Shown: positions 17,325 to 25,770 of the stretch, one piece after another | Numbering within the stretch: the first letter of the stretch is position 1 | Layout of the letters: every line of letters begins with the position of its first letter | Source of the DNA: Neobacillus cucumis | Lineage (GTDB): Bacteria > Bacillota > Bacilli > Bacillales_B > DSM-18226 | DNA length: 64,000 nucleotides | Reading direction: 5' to 3' | Assembly (NCBI RefSeq): GCF_016107705.1 | Contig: NZ_JAEHGC010000013.1 | Span: forward strand, 1-64,000 | The notes under the pieces: model-generated | What the model saw: the letters and a program-made list of their open reading frames with translations, nothing else | Told to the model about the DNA's origin: nothing | The model's database searches: none | Translations under genes and position numbers: made by a program

Positions 17325-18194
17325 TTATTTTTTGATAATATTCATTTTCCTTAAAAATTCAATTGGCTGCTGCTTTCTGAAATGTTCTTTGACCATGTAG
17401 GCAACCCCATTCTCGTTTTGAGAACGTGTTACCCAGTCCGCAGCTCTTTTCACTTCGAAGCTGGCATTCCACATTGCTACTCCAAGACCCACTTCTTCAA
17501 TGAGTGGAATATCATCCATACCTTCACCAATCACAACCATTTCTTTTTTACTAATCCCGAGTTGCTGACCGAGATAAGTCAATCCGCTTAATTTCGAAAC
17601 TCCTGCAGGAACGATATCTAAACGGAGGGAATCCAGTTCAATCATATCAATTTCTGTGTACATTTTCTCCAGCGCAATTTTTGCATCCTTCAAGTCACTT
17701 TCGGTTTCAAAATAAACTTCAATTTTTGGCGGTGTTACCGGTTGATCATGCAAATATTCGCTTAATGACGGCACAAATTGCTGTGAATAGAAAACAGGAT
17801 CACCAGAAGTAAAAACAGTTTTTGATAATAAATTATTATGCAGCTTTAATTTATTGGCTAATGAAAATTGTTCATGGACTAGCCGAATCTGACATGGGAC
17901 CGTTTCTAGCAAACGTACAGTATCATAAGTGATGTCTTCGTTGATTCTTTTCACGTAAATGGGCTTTTCTAGTACACTAGATATAAAGGCTCCTTGATGG
18001 GTAATTAATGGCATTTTTATTTTTAAAGCCCTGGCAACTTTACGTGCCGAGGGGAAGCTTCTTGAGGTCACAAGTGTTACATAGATCCCTTTTTGCCCGA
18101 CATATTCAATGGCTTCCTTTGTTGATTTTTGAATCTTCCCATTTGATTGAAGAAGTGTGCCATCAATATTTAACGCAAGCAAGCGATAAATCAT
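17325..18194 (-). CDS. yhaX: HAD-superfamily Cof-like protein YhaX, altered catalytic motif
   Basis: HAD-fold protein of the Cof (type IIB cap) family, 289 residues. Motif I reads LALNIDGTLL (residues 7-16): the position normally held by the nucleophilic Asp (DxDGT) is Asn. Motif II VTSRSF near 42, Lys near 210 and motif IV VIGEGMDDIPLI near 228, where the usual GD.xND is GEGMDD. The fold is intact but classical phosphatase chemistry is doubtful. I recall the same LNIDGTLL in B. subtilis YhaX, which would make it a conserved family feature rather than a local mutation. Confidence 0.85.
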   Translation of the reverse strand: MIYRLLALNIDGTLLQSNGKIQKSTKEAIEYVGQKGIYVTLVTSRSFPSARKVARALKIKMPLITHQGAFISSVLEKPIYVKRINEDITYDTVRLLETVPCQIRLVHEQFSLANKLKLHNNLLSKTVFTSGDPVFYSQQFVPSLSEYLHDQPVTPPKIEVYFETESDLKDAKIALEKMYTEIDMIELDSLRLDIVPAGVSKLSGLTYLGQQLGISKKEMVVIGEGMDDIPLIEEVGLGVAMWNASFEVKRAADWVTRSQNENGVAYMVKEHFRKQQPIEFLRKMNIIKK

Positions 18195-18309
18195 TATGTT
18201 GCCCCCTGTTCTTTGGTGAAATTACCCTTATATCACATTTATGTTTTTTTACCAATTTATAGAACACGGGGGGAAGTGAACATTTGTTTTTTTCAATAAA
18301 GCTCTGCTT

Positions 18310-18488
18310 TGTTAAACTTAGTTGTTGATTTCCGCTCCAGGATGCTCGCTTTCCGCGGGGCGGGCGGTGAGCCTCCTCGGCGCTTAAGCGCCTGTGGGAT
18401 CTCACCTGTCCCGCTGCTCCCGCTGGAGTCTCGCACCTTCCGCTCCAATCAACGTTTTTCAATATTAACACTGTCCCTTAACACAGCC
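18310..18488. repeat. palindromic Bacillus-type intergenic repeat, full-length copy
   Basis: A 179-bp GC-rich island in an AT-rich gap. Terminal arms GTTGATT...AATCAAC enclose nested inverted repeats including GGTGAG/CTCACC and GCGCTTAAGCGC. Ends (TGTTAAACTTAGTTG and ACACAGCC) are shared with the short copy at 30034-30118. No coding capacity; mobilised in trans or an RNA/structural element. Confidence 0.85.
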
Positions 18489-18492
18489 GAAT

Positions 18493-18520
18493 AAAAAAAC
18501 GTTCAGATTTTATCCGAACG
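18493..18520 (-). terminator. yheA terminator
   Basis: CGTTCGGAT/ATCTGAACG-type hairpin followed on the minus strand by seven Ts, just after the yheA stop. Confidence 0.75.
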
Positions 18521-18535
18521 CTTTTCGTATGGATT

Positions 18536-18883
18536 TTACATTTTGCCGTAGAGCTCTTCTAAGGGTTTCATAATTAATTGGTTTAATTCCCCGATGATCA
18601 TACTCATTCTTTGTTCAGCCTGCATGAGACGCGAGATTTTTTCATTTTGTTGTACATGAGCGACGGTTGCTTGTGCCTGTTGTACCTCAGCTTCAGAAAT
18701 ATTTTGTCCCATCATTTGCTTTTGCTGAAGATTCATTTGAATCTCCCTAAATTGATTAAACATTTGTTTCGCTGCCGGGTCAGCATTTACTTCATTATAC
18801 ATTTGTTTTAATTGTACAAATTCATCACTTTGACGAATGGATGTTTCTAATGCATATGCTGCATCATATAAATTAACAGCCAC
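18536..18883 (-). CDS. yheA: YlbF/YmcA-family protein YheA
   Basis: All-helical 115-residue protein of the YlbF/YmcA/YheA (DUF964) family. YlbF and YmcA are known as partners of RNase Y in mRNA processing, but YheA's own role is not established. C-terminal AEQRMSMIIGELNQLIMKPLEELYGKM is close to B. subtilis YheA. I place the start at the GTG at 18883 (VAVNLYD), which has AAAGGAG 9 bases upstream; the longer frame from 18904 would contain that ribosome binding site inside its coding sequence. Confidence 0.9.
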   Translation of the reverse strand: MAVNLYDAAYALETSIRQSDEFVQLKQMYNEVNADPAAKQMFNQFREIQMNLQQKQMMGQNISEAEVQQAQATVAHVQQNEKISRLMQAEQRMSMIIGELNQLIMKPLEELYGKM

Positions 18884-19099
18884 TTTATTCCACTCCTTTA
18901 CCATTCAACAATTACATTCAACTATACCAAATTATGACGGGTAAAGCGAGAATGTCACTAACTCCCGTAACTCTTACATTTCCTTTCTTAAGTAAAATCA
19001 CAATTGGGATTGCTTTTACATAGGATACTATATCAGCTAATGCCTATTTACCCCATGAAGTTTCACTTTAACCGATTCTTCAGTAAATGAGGAGTGATC

Positions 19100-20473
19100 A
19101 TGTCCCTAATCCTAACCAAAATCACCATTACCCCCAGGAAACCCGCCTGCGAGGACGACAATCATATCTATTTGTCGAATGAATTATTTAAAAAATTACA
19201 TTTACAGAGAGAGCGGGAATTAACTTTATCATTAGGGAAACAAATCATTAAGACAAAAATTCAAACGACCGAAATGGCGGCAAATGAAATTTCTCTTTCG
19301 GAAGTTTTCATACAAGATTTTTGCCTACCTGTAAAACATCATAACTTTCAAGCAAAATTTGAAGTAGAGACTCACACTTTGTTCCTTGGACCGATTATTG
19401 GGCTTTTAACCGATTTTAATTTTAAAAACCAGGAAGAACCTAATTTTCGTTCAATCCATACATTTTGTGAGGAGCTTCATCATGGTATTTCTGAAGCAGG
19501 TGGATTTTTTTATGTTTTTTCCGATGATGAATTCTCGAATCAAGGATATTACCTAGAAGAAAGAAAATGGGTTCCAAAAAAACTTCCCTTACCGGATGTG
19601 GTCTACAATCGAATACACTCACGCAAGCGAGAAAAATCAAGCCAATTTGGACGCTTTCGTGAAAAACTTGACCAATTAAAGATCCCCATCTTTAACGACC
19701 GATTTCTTTCCAAATGGGATGTATATGAGCAATTAATCCAGGAAAATTCCCTGCACTCCTATATACCGGAGACAAAAATCTTCACGAAGGAAAATCTTGA
19801 AGAATTCACACAAAAATATGATATGGTCTTTATCAAGCCCATCCACGGGAGTCAAGGAAAAAATATTTTCAGATTAACTCACGATCAAAACGGATATAGT
19901 TTGAAAACTTCTATAAAGGCAGTGTCAAATAAAATTTTAGCAAATGACTCCATCGAAAATATTTATAAACAAATAAAAATGATTCAAGGTAATAGAATTT
20001 ATATTATCCAGCAAGGAATACATCTTATGATGAGAGAATCCTGTCCAATGGACTTTAGAGCCTTATGCCATAAAAATATCCAGAATAATTGGTCAGTTAC
20101 GTCCCTTGTAGCACGAATTTCACATGAAGAAGAGTTTGTTTCCAATATTGCCAGAGGCGGAACCATTATGAAGCCTCTTCAGGCCTTATGTACCGGAATT
20201 GAAAAGGAAAAGGCTGCTACGGTTATTTTGCAAATGAAAAAACTTTCGATTGATACAGCCACAACCATCAGCCGGTATTCCCCTGGAATTACCGGTGAAC
20301 TTGGAATCGATATAGGAGTGGACAATGACGGAGAGCTTTGGCTTATTGAAGTGAATTCCAAACCGTCGAAAAACTTTGAGGATGGGAACAGGAAAATTCG
20401 CCCTTCTGCAAAAGCAATTATCCGCTTTTGCACAAAACTTACCTTTGAACCCCCTCTTAAAAAGGAGGAATAA
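19100..20473 (+). CDS. YheC/YheD family ATP-grasp protein (1 of 4)
   Basis: Spore coat-associated family with an ATP-grasp fold. N-terminal beta-rich domain (about 1-100) ends with LGPIIGLLTDF; then VVYNRIHSRKRE near 172, the nucleotide-binding glycine loop FIKPIHGSQGKNIFRL near 250, RDFRALCHK-type Arg positions, and the metal-binding C-terminal WLIEVNSKP near 427. 457 residues from the ATG at 19100, 5 bases after GAGGAG. First gene of a tandem of four; the next gene's ribosome binding site lies inside its last codons (KKEE). Ligase activity is inferred from the fold only. Confidence 0.85.
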   Translation: MSLILTKITITPRKPACEDDNHIYLSNELFKKLHLQRERELTLSLGKQIIKTKIQTTEMAANEISLSEVFIQDFCLPVKHHNFQAKFEVETHTLFLGPIIGLLTDFNFKNQEEPNFRSIHTFCEELHHGISEAGGFFYVFSDDEFSNQGYYLEERKWVPKKLPLPDVVYNRIHSRKREKSSQFGRFREKLDQLKIPIFNDRFLSKWDVYEQLIQENSLHSYIPETKIFTKENLEEFTQKYDMVFIKPIHGSQGKNIFRLTHDQNGYSLKTSIKAVSNKILANDSIENIYKQIKMIQGNRIYIIQQGIHLMMRESCPMDFRALCHKNIQNNWSVTSLVARISHEEEFVSNIARGGTIMKPLQALCTGIEKEKAATVILQMKKLSIDTATTISRYSPGITGELGIDIGVDNDGELWLIEVNSKPSKNFEDGNRKIRPSAKAIIRFCTKLTFEPPLKKEE

Positions 20474-20476
20474 TCT

Positions 20477-21580
20477 TTGATTGCATTAGGTATTATGACA
20501 TTAAATATAGATAGTGAAATTTCCTATCTTGATGGAATTGCAGCAAAAGCACACTCTTGCGGTATAGAATGTTTCCGCTTTATCCCTTCCCAAATCCATC
20601 CCCATACCCTTCAAGTAAAAGGAAAAAAATTTGATTCAGAGATAAACAGTTGGGTAGAATGTGAATTTCCAATCCCAACCATATTATATGATCGCTGCTT
20701 TTACGGGGAGGATGAGCATTCGAAGCAATGCTTGCCCATTGTATCCTGGTTAAAGAGCAGGGATGATATTACCTTTTTAGGATATGGTCTGCCTAATAAA
20801 TTAGACCTCTACGAAGCATTACGAAGTTCAATGTTATCCGCTTATTTACCGAAATCAAACCCGGTAAATGATATTACAGGATTGTTAAAAGAACTGGATA
20901 AAACAAAGAAAATCATTTTAAAGCCAATTAATGGCTCACAAGGCTATGGTATTTATTATCTAAAAAAGAATGACAAAACCTTCCATGTCAAAACAGAAAA
21001 AAATAAAAAAATCATATCACGTATTTTTCCAAATGAGGCAAAATTAATGGCATGGTTAAAGACCCTATTGAAGCAGCACAAATACCTATATCAACCATAT
21101 TTAGAACTATATAATGATGATTTTCAGCCCTTTGATATCCGCATTTTTATCCAAAAGGACGAAAATGGGATATGGGTTGAACGCGGCAAAGGAGTTCGAG
21201 TCGGAACCACCGGCGGAATCCTATCAAACTTAAGTGCCGGCGGTTCAGCCATTGACTTTACCACATGGCTCTCCACCTTACCGGCCCACAATAAAGACTT
21301 TATTTGCAGTGAGTTGGAATATATTATTACACATCTTCCCCCATTACTTGAAAAAGAGTTTTTACCTTTATTTGAAATCGGTGTCGATATTGGACTTGCG
21401 AAAAACGGTTCACTATGGATTCTGGATATGAATTCAAAACCCGGAAGAAAGGTCCTCTTACAGACCCGGAAAGACTTAAAAGAAACTCTTGACCTTGCGC
21501 CGCTTCTCTATGGAAAATACCTTTCTCAGTCTGATTTACAAGAAAGGAAGAACTTATATGAGAAAACACTATCGAATTGA
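20477..21580 (+). CDS. YheC/YheD family ATP-grasp protein (2 of 4), short form
   Basis: Lacks the N-terminal beta domain of its neighbours and begins at the equivalent of LGPxIGIMT (IALGIMTLN). ATP-grasp motifs present: TILYDRCFYGED, ILKPINGSQGYGIYYL near 155, FDIRIFIQKD near 220, and a C-terminal WILDMNSKPGRK where the usual metal-ligand Glu is Asp. 367 residues, similar in size to B. subtilis YheC. TTG start, 8 bases after AAAGGAGG that lies in the end of the preceding gene; overlaps the following gene by 23 bases. The Glu-to-Asp change may alter metal binding. Confidence 0.83.
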   Translation: MIALGIMTLNIDSEISYLDGIAAKAHSCGIECFRFIPSQIHPHTLQVKGKKFDSEINSWVECEFPIPTILYDRCFYGEDEHSKQCLPIVSWLKSRDDITFLGYGLPNKLDLYEALRSSMLSAYLPKSNPVNDITGLLKELDKTKKIILKPINGSQGYGIYYLKKNDKTFHVKTEKNKKIISRIFPNEAKLMAWLKTLLKQHKYLYQPYLELYNDDFQPFDIRIFIQKDENGIWVERGKGVRVGTTGGILSNLSAGGSAIDFTTWLSTLPAHNKDFICSELEYIITHLPPLLEKEFLPLFEIGVDIGLAKNGSLWILDMNSKPGRKVLLQTRKDLKETLDLAPLLYGKYLSQSDLQERKNLYEKTLSN

Positions 21581-22919
21581 GATTGCTCCAAACAACCAAC
21601 AGATTGTTTTCTGTCCCCCTTCCCTCTTGAAGGGAAAAGCGATCAATAAAATGGCTTTCGGTTCCAAATCAATCGAGGTTCATTTTTTTCCGCATCCTGA
21701 TAAGAATGATCGGATTGTTCTTAGTAAAGCCATCCAGGAAGCTCTGTCTTTACCTGACCTGGCTGTTCCAATGCATGTCTTTTTAGATAAGCAAACTCTT
21801 CATATCGGCCCACTGATTGGCATTTTCACAGCTGGCTTCACCCCTTTTCCTGCACAGCCGATGGGAGAGAGAACACAGCTATTTACAAAGCTTCTTTCGG
21901 TTAAAAATTCAGGGGCCCTGCCTTTTGTGTTTGGTGAACAACATATAGATTGGGAGCAGGGATTGATTAACGGGTATTTTTACTACAAAAATACATGGCA
22001 GACCTTTGATGTTCCATTCCCGAATGTCATTTATGACCGTCTTCCAAATCGCAAAAGCGAAAGGAACCCTAAATTAATTAAAGTGAAAGAAAAGCTGCAA
22101 AAGGATTATCTAATTCCCTGGTATAATCCGGGTTTTTTCAATAAACTTGATGTATATGAAAGACTCCAGCAGGATGGTTTAGCAGCAAACTTTTTGCCCG
22201 AAACCATCCCGTTTACATCCTTTTCCTTAATTGAAACGATGCTGGCCAAATATGGGCATGTTTATATCAAACCGAAAAATGGGAGTCTTGGATTGGGTGT
22301 CCATCAAATTATTTATGATAAACATACGGGCGAGTATTTTTGCCGCTATCAGGATGAGGACTTCGTAAATCGACTACGGAAATTCTCAAGTCTTGAAAAA
22401 TTATTTCCTCATGTTTTTACCAATCAACGTTTAGATAAAATGCTGGTACAACGGGGAATTCATTTGCTTCGACACGAGAAACGGCCGGTTGATTTTCGTG
22501 TCCACACCAATAAGGATGAGGAAGGAAAATGGCAGGTAACAGCCATTGCTGCAAAAATTGCTGGCCTCGGCAGTGTAACAACCCATAAGAGGAGCGGTGG
22601 GGATATTAAAACACTTGAGGAAATTTTCCTTGGGGAAGAAAGTGAACTCTATACCGAAAAACTCTCCCGGGCAGCCCTAATGTTAAGTGAGGCCCTCGAA
22701 CATAATATCGAAGGTATTATTGGGGAAATTGGCTTCGATTTAGGAATTGACCGGAATGGGGACGTTTGGCTATTTGAAGCCAATTCGAAACCAGGAAGAT
22801 CGATCTTCAATCATCCCGATTTGGAGGAATTCGACCTATTAACCCGGAAACTTACCCTTGCATTTGCTATCTTTATTACCGAACAATCCATTTTACATCC
22901 TGAGGAATTATTCAAATGA
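21558..22919 (+). CDS. YheC/YheD family ATP-grasp protein (3 of 4)
   Basis: Full-length 453-residue family member. N-terminal domain ends HIGPLIGIFTAGF near 97; VIYDRLPNRKSE; glycine loop YIKPKNGSLGLGVHQI near 245; VDFRVHTNKD; C-terminal FEANSKPGRS near 420, preserving the Glu-x-Asn metal site. Start ATG at 21558 (MRKHYRIEI), 6 bases after GGAAG; a longer frame from 21489 reads through the previous gene and has no ribosome binding site. Overlaps the next gene by ATGA. Closest in layout to gene 1; probably arose by tandem duplication followed by strong divergence. Confidence 0.85.
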   Translation: MRKHYRIEIAPNNQQIVFCPPSLLKGKAINKMAFGSKSIEVHFFPHPDKNDRIVLSKAIQEALSLPDLAVPMHVFLDKQTLHIGPLIGIFTAGFTPFPAQPMGERTQLFTKLLSVKNSGALPFVFGEQHIDWEQGLINGYFYYKNTWQTFDVPFPNVIYDRLPNRKSERNPKLIKVKEKLQKDYLIPWYNPGFFNKLDVYERLQQDGLAANFLPETIPFTSFSLIETMLAKYGHVYIKPKNGSLGLGVHQIIYDKHTGEYFCRYQDEDFVNRLRKFSSLEKLFPHVFTNQRLDKMLVQRGIHLLRHEKRPVDFRVHTNKDEEGKWQVTAIAAKIAGLGSVTTHKRSGGDIKTLEEIFLGEESELYTEKLSRAALMLSEALEHNIEGIIGEIGFDLGIDRNGDVWLFEANSKPGRSIFNHPDLEEFDLLTRKLTLAFAIFITEQSILHPEELFK

Positions 22920-24091
22920 AAATTTACTTTGACCCAGTTGCGACACAGTGGTATCAAGGTGAGATGGACGGGACCGTAACACTTGGCGGAGAGAAACAGC
23001 CGATTTGCTTCAAACAAGCCGCTTCGGATCATTTGAGCTTTGAATTGGGGATAAAAAATAATCATCTTGGGCCGCTCATTGGGATCATGACAGCTCAAAA
23101 AAGAAATGGGTCAATTACCGGAAATGGGCCCCTTTTTATAGAACTCCAAAAAAAGCTTATTTCACAAGGTGGAATAAGCTTTATCTTTACATCCGAAGGA
23201 GTTCACGATGATTCTATCGAAGGATTTACATTCCTTCCTGCACAAGAGAATTGGATTAAAATTACTGCCCCCTTCCCTGACCTGGTCTATAATCGAATAC
23301 CTTTTCGAAAATCTGAACAGTCTGATCAGAGTCAAAATGTTTTCCAAATCCTGAAGGAAAAGAATATCCCATTCTTCAACCCATGCTTTATCGATAAATC
23401 TGAACTTTATTTCCTCTTTAAAAATCATCCGATTCTCCAAGATTTTTTGCCTGAAACGATTTTGGCATTCCCAAAAAATGACCTGTTTTCATTTCTTCAA
23501 AAACATCGAAATATTTATTTAAAACCAGCTCAATCAGCGAAAGGAAAAGGAATTTACCGTTTAAAACTAATTGAAAATAATGAAATCTTTCTTCAGGGCC
23601 TAAAAATAAATGAAAACTTCCCCACTTTTCAAGCCTTTTGGGAGCACTGGGAGCAGGAACTAACCTCAAAGCATTATTTGGCACAGGAAGAGATTGACTC
23701 CGCCCAATTTGAAGGGAATCGCTTTGATTTTCGAATTCTCGTCCATGCAGTGCAAAATGATTATCAAGTTACAGGGATTGGAATCCGCCAATCGTATCAT
23801 CAGGATCTCACTACCCATGTTCCGCTAGGCGGCAGACTTCTCCCCTATCAGCTCCTCCAAACGAATAAACACGATGAATTTATTAAAACAATTGTTAAGC
23901 ATGCTGGAAAGGTTCTTTCGGATGAGCTTGGGTTTTTTGGTGAATTTTCCATTGATGCGTGTGTCAGCCATTCCGGTAATTATTATCTCTATGAAATCAA
24001 TTCCAAACCAATGAGCTTTGATGAAACAGAAATAGAAACCAAGAAAATTGAAAAACTTTGCAGCTTATTTTACCAAATAACTAATTTTTAA
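22916..24091 (+). CDS. YheC/YheD family ATP-grasp protein (4 of 4)
   Basis: 391 residues with a compressed N-terminal domain (HLGPLIGIMTAQK near residue 50). The glycine loop is altered: YLKPAQSAKGKGIYRL near 201, with Ser-Ala-Lys where its siblings have Gly-Ser-Gln/Leu. FDFRILVHA and YLYEINSKPMS (near 365) keep the ATP-grasp core. Starts in the ATGA overlap with gene 3, so the four genes form one operon, though nothing is visible of its promoter type. Probably spore coat or cortex related by family; the reaction is unknown. Confidence 0.83.
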   Translation: MKIYFDPVATQWYQGEMDGTVTLGGEKQPICFKQAASDHLSFELGIKNNHLGPLIGIMTAQKRNGSITGNGPLFIELQKKLISQGGISFIFTSEGVHDDSIEGFTFLPAQENWIKITAPFPDLVYNRIPFRKSEQSDQSQNVFQILKEKNIPFFNPCFIDKSELYFLFKNHPILQDFLPETILAFPKNDLFSFLQKHRNIYLKPAQSAKGKGIYRLKLIENNEIFLQGLKINENFPTFQAFWEHWEQELTSKHYLAQEEIDSAQFEGNRFDFRILVHAVQNDYQVTGIGIRQSYHQDLTTHVPLGGRLLPYQLLQTNKHDEFIKTIVKHAGKVLSDELGFFGEFSIDACVSHSGNYYLYEINSKPMSFDETEIETKKIEKLCSLFYQITNF

Positions 24092-24181
24092 CTTTTTTAA
24101 TATTTCCACAAATTCAGTATTTCCTTCCTCCCATGAACAAGGTAAGCTAAAAGGGACAACTTACCTGAGGGGATGATTACC

Positions 24182-24394
24182 TTGCTCATGCACTTTCAGT
24201 TTAAACCGCTATTTAAAAATCAAAATATTCCCGGCTGGAGTTTTTCCTTTTACTATAAAAAACAAAGATATATAGGAATTTATAATCAAACAGGGAAAAT
24301 CGAATGGACTCTTGTCACCCCGTTACAAGAAGAGATTGAATGGCTGACTAGTCAGGTTCATGAGCTCATGCTTTATCATGTGTATGATCATTAA
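24182..24394 (+). CDS. yheE: YheE family protein
   Basis: A 70-residue soluble protein (MHFQFKPLFKN...GWSFSFYYKKQRYIGIY) resembling B. subtilis YheE, a short uncharacterised protein lying next to yheC/yheD. The TTG at 24182 has GAGGGG 9 bases upstream; the ATG at 24173 abuts that site and is unlikely to be used. Downstream of the ATP-grasp operon with a 90-base gap, so it may have its own promoter. Confidence 0.7.
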   Translation: MLMHFQFKPLFKNQNIPGWSFSFYYKKQRYIGIYNQTGKIEWTLVTPLQEEIEWLTSQVHELMLYHVYDH

Positions 24395-24468
24395 TCTTTT
24401 CTTTTACGTATGAAAATGAGACCTTTCCACAAACTAAATAGGAGAAAATGGGAAAGGGAGCGATAGTC

Positions 24469-24660
24469 TTGAAAAAAGACAAAGACAATGTTACCAACAC
24501 GGATTTAGAATATGAAGGGCGCGACAAGGCTTATCTTGATATCGACCGAATGATGAATGAAGGAATGTCTGGCGGATCTGTTCATGCCCGCTACGATTCC
24601 ACCAATATTGAAGAAGCCCGTGACCTCGTCGAGGAAGCACCGCCTTATGAATGTGATTAA
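24469..24660 (+). CDS. small acidic protein, unknown
   Basis: A 63-residue, very acidic and hydrophilic product (DLEYEGRDKAYLDIDRMMNEG...EEARDLVEEAPPYECD). The TTG at 24469 has GGGAG 8 bases upstream; an alternative ATG at 24448 sits 3 bases after AGGAG. No membrane segment. I do not recognise a function. Short Bacillus proteins of this type next to yheE are common, and synteny suggests a sporulation or stationary-phase role, but this is a guess. Confidence 0.65.
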   Translation: MKKDKDNVTNTDLEYEGRDKAYLDIDRMMNEGMSGGSVHARYDSTNIEEARDLVEEAPPYECD

Positions 24661-24751
24661 GATCCTGGCTGAACCGTTTTCGGTGCAGCCTTTTTTAATG
24701 AACTGCTATAATAAAAAGAAATCATAAAAATACGTAAATACGGGGAAATGA

Positions 24752-25660
24752 ATGATGTTGAGAAAATTATTGCCTTTGTATGATGGCGCAGTTTTATTTC
24801 TGAAAAAGCCTGAACGTCCTTCCGAACCATTTCATGTCTTTTATGACAGACATGAAAATGAATGGATAGGTATTCCAAAAGGAACCTTAACCGACCAGGA
24901 ATTCATGCTGCTAAAGGCGCTTTATGAATGGATTGAATTTCCTATTATCCCGTCAAGTGATCTTTCAAAACGATGGTATGAATTTTTATTTACAAATGGA
25001 CAACCACCATCCTGTGATCATGGTATCCAAATCAGATTTATCCATTTCCACTTTAAAGGAAGTGACTTGGACCAAACCGAGATTGAATCTGCATTAAAGG
25101 GATTTTTTTCAGATGATGTAATCATCATTTGGGAAAATGGGAATAGTGGCATTGTGATAGAAGAAAAGAACCAAATGTCCCTTTCAGAGAAAGATTTATT
25201 TTCGATGTCCGAAACCCTTGAAAGTGACTTTTACGCAAAACCATTTTTTTATATAGGGAAATTCACCCTATTTACGAAAGAACTTTCTTCGCAATTTTTG
25301 CGGGAAAAAGAATACTTTACATTTGGGCAAAATCATTTGTCAGAAAGCAACTTTTTTACCTTTCAGCGAGTTTTTCCATCCTTTTTAACCGTTCAGCTGC
25401 CAGATACACTCCGAGAGATGATTCATCAAGAATTGTCAGGAGTATTTAATGAAGACCCTGATATGTATATAACGATTAAAACCTTTCTAGAAAATAACTT
25501 AAATGCCAGCCTGACTGCAAAAAAATTATATATTCACCGAAACACGCTTCAGTACCGAATCGATAAATTTATCGAAAAAACAGGGATTCAATTAAAGGAT
25601 TTTTTCGGTGCCTTTACTGTCTTTCTAGCCTGTTTACTCTTCGAGCATCAACGAAAGTAA
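24752..25660 (+). CDS. PucR/CdaR-type helix-turn-helix regulator
   Basis: 302-residue transcriptional regulator. The C-terminal 60 residues are a PucR-type HTH_30 domain (NNLNASLTAKKLYIHRNTLQYRIDKF...TGIQLKDF). The N-terminal part has no family I recognise and presumably senses a ligand. Start ATG at 24752. Placed 110 bases upstream of msmX in the same direction, which suggests control of sugar uptake or a related metabolite; this is inference. No companion enzyme or transporter genes other than msmX are adjacent. Confidence 0.75.
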   Translation: MMLRKLLPLYDGAVLFLKKPERPSEPFHVFYDRHENEWIGIPKGTLTDQEFMLLKALYEWIEFPIIPSSDLSKRWYEFLFTNGQPPSCDHGIQIRFIHFHFKGSDLDQTEIESALKGFFSDDVIIIWENGNSGIVIEEKNQMSLSEKDLFSMSETLESDFYAKPFFYIGKFTLFTKELSSQFLREKEYFTFGQNHLSESNFFTFQRVFPSFLTVQLPDTLREMIHQELSGVFNEDPDMYITIKTFLENNLNASLTAKKLYIHRNTLQYRIDKFIEKTGIQLKDFFGAFTVFLACLLFEHQRK

Positions 25661-25671
25661 CATACTGCCCA

Positions 25672-25685
25672 AAAAAGCGTTTTCA
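25672..25685 (-). promoter_or_regulatory. cre-like site upstream of msmX
   Basis: On the minus strand TGAAAACGCTTTTT matches 12 of 14 positions of the CcpA-binding consensus TGWNANCGNTNWCA, just after the regulator stop and 86 bases before msmX. Fits catabolite control of a sugar-uptake ATPase, but the two last conserved bases differ. Confidence 0.4.
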
Positions 25686-25770
25686 TTTTTTGTGCAACCT
25701 GTCTATATCGAATTTTCCCCTTTCTCTGTAAACTGAGAATAGAATAAATCGATTAGGGGAGGCAGTTCAA

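Noticed and set aside
18163..18471. 102-codon frame (-) across the palindromic repeat
   Set aside because: The frame is made mostly of the GC-rich palindrome; the real gene yhaX and the repeat explain the region.
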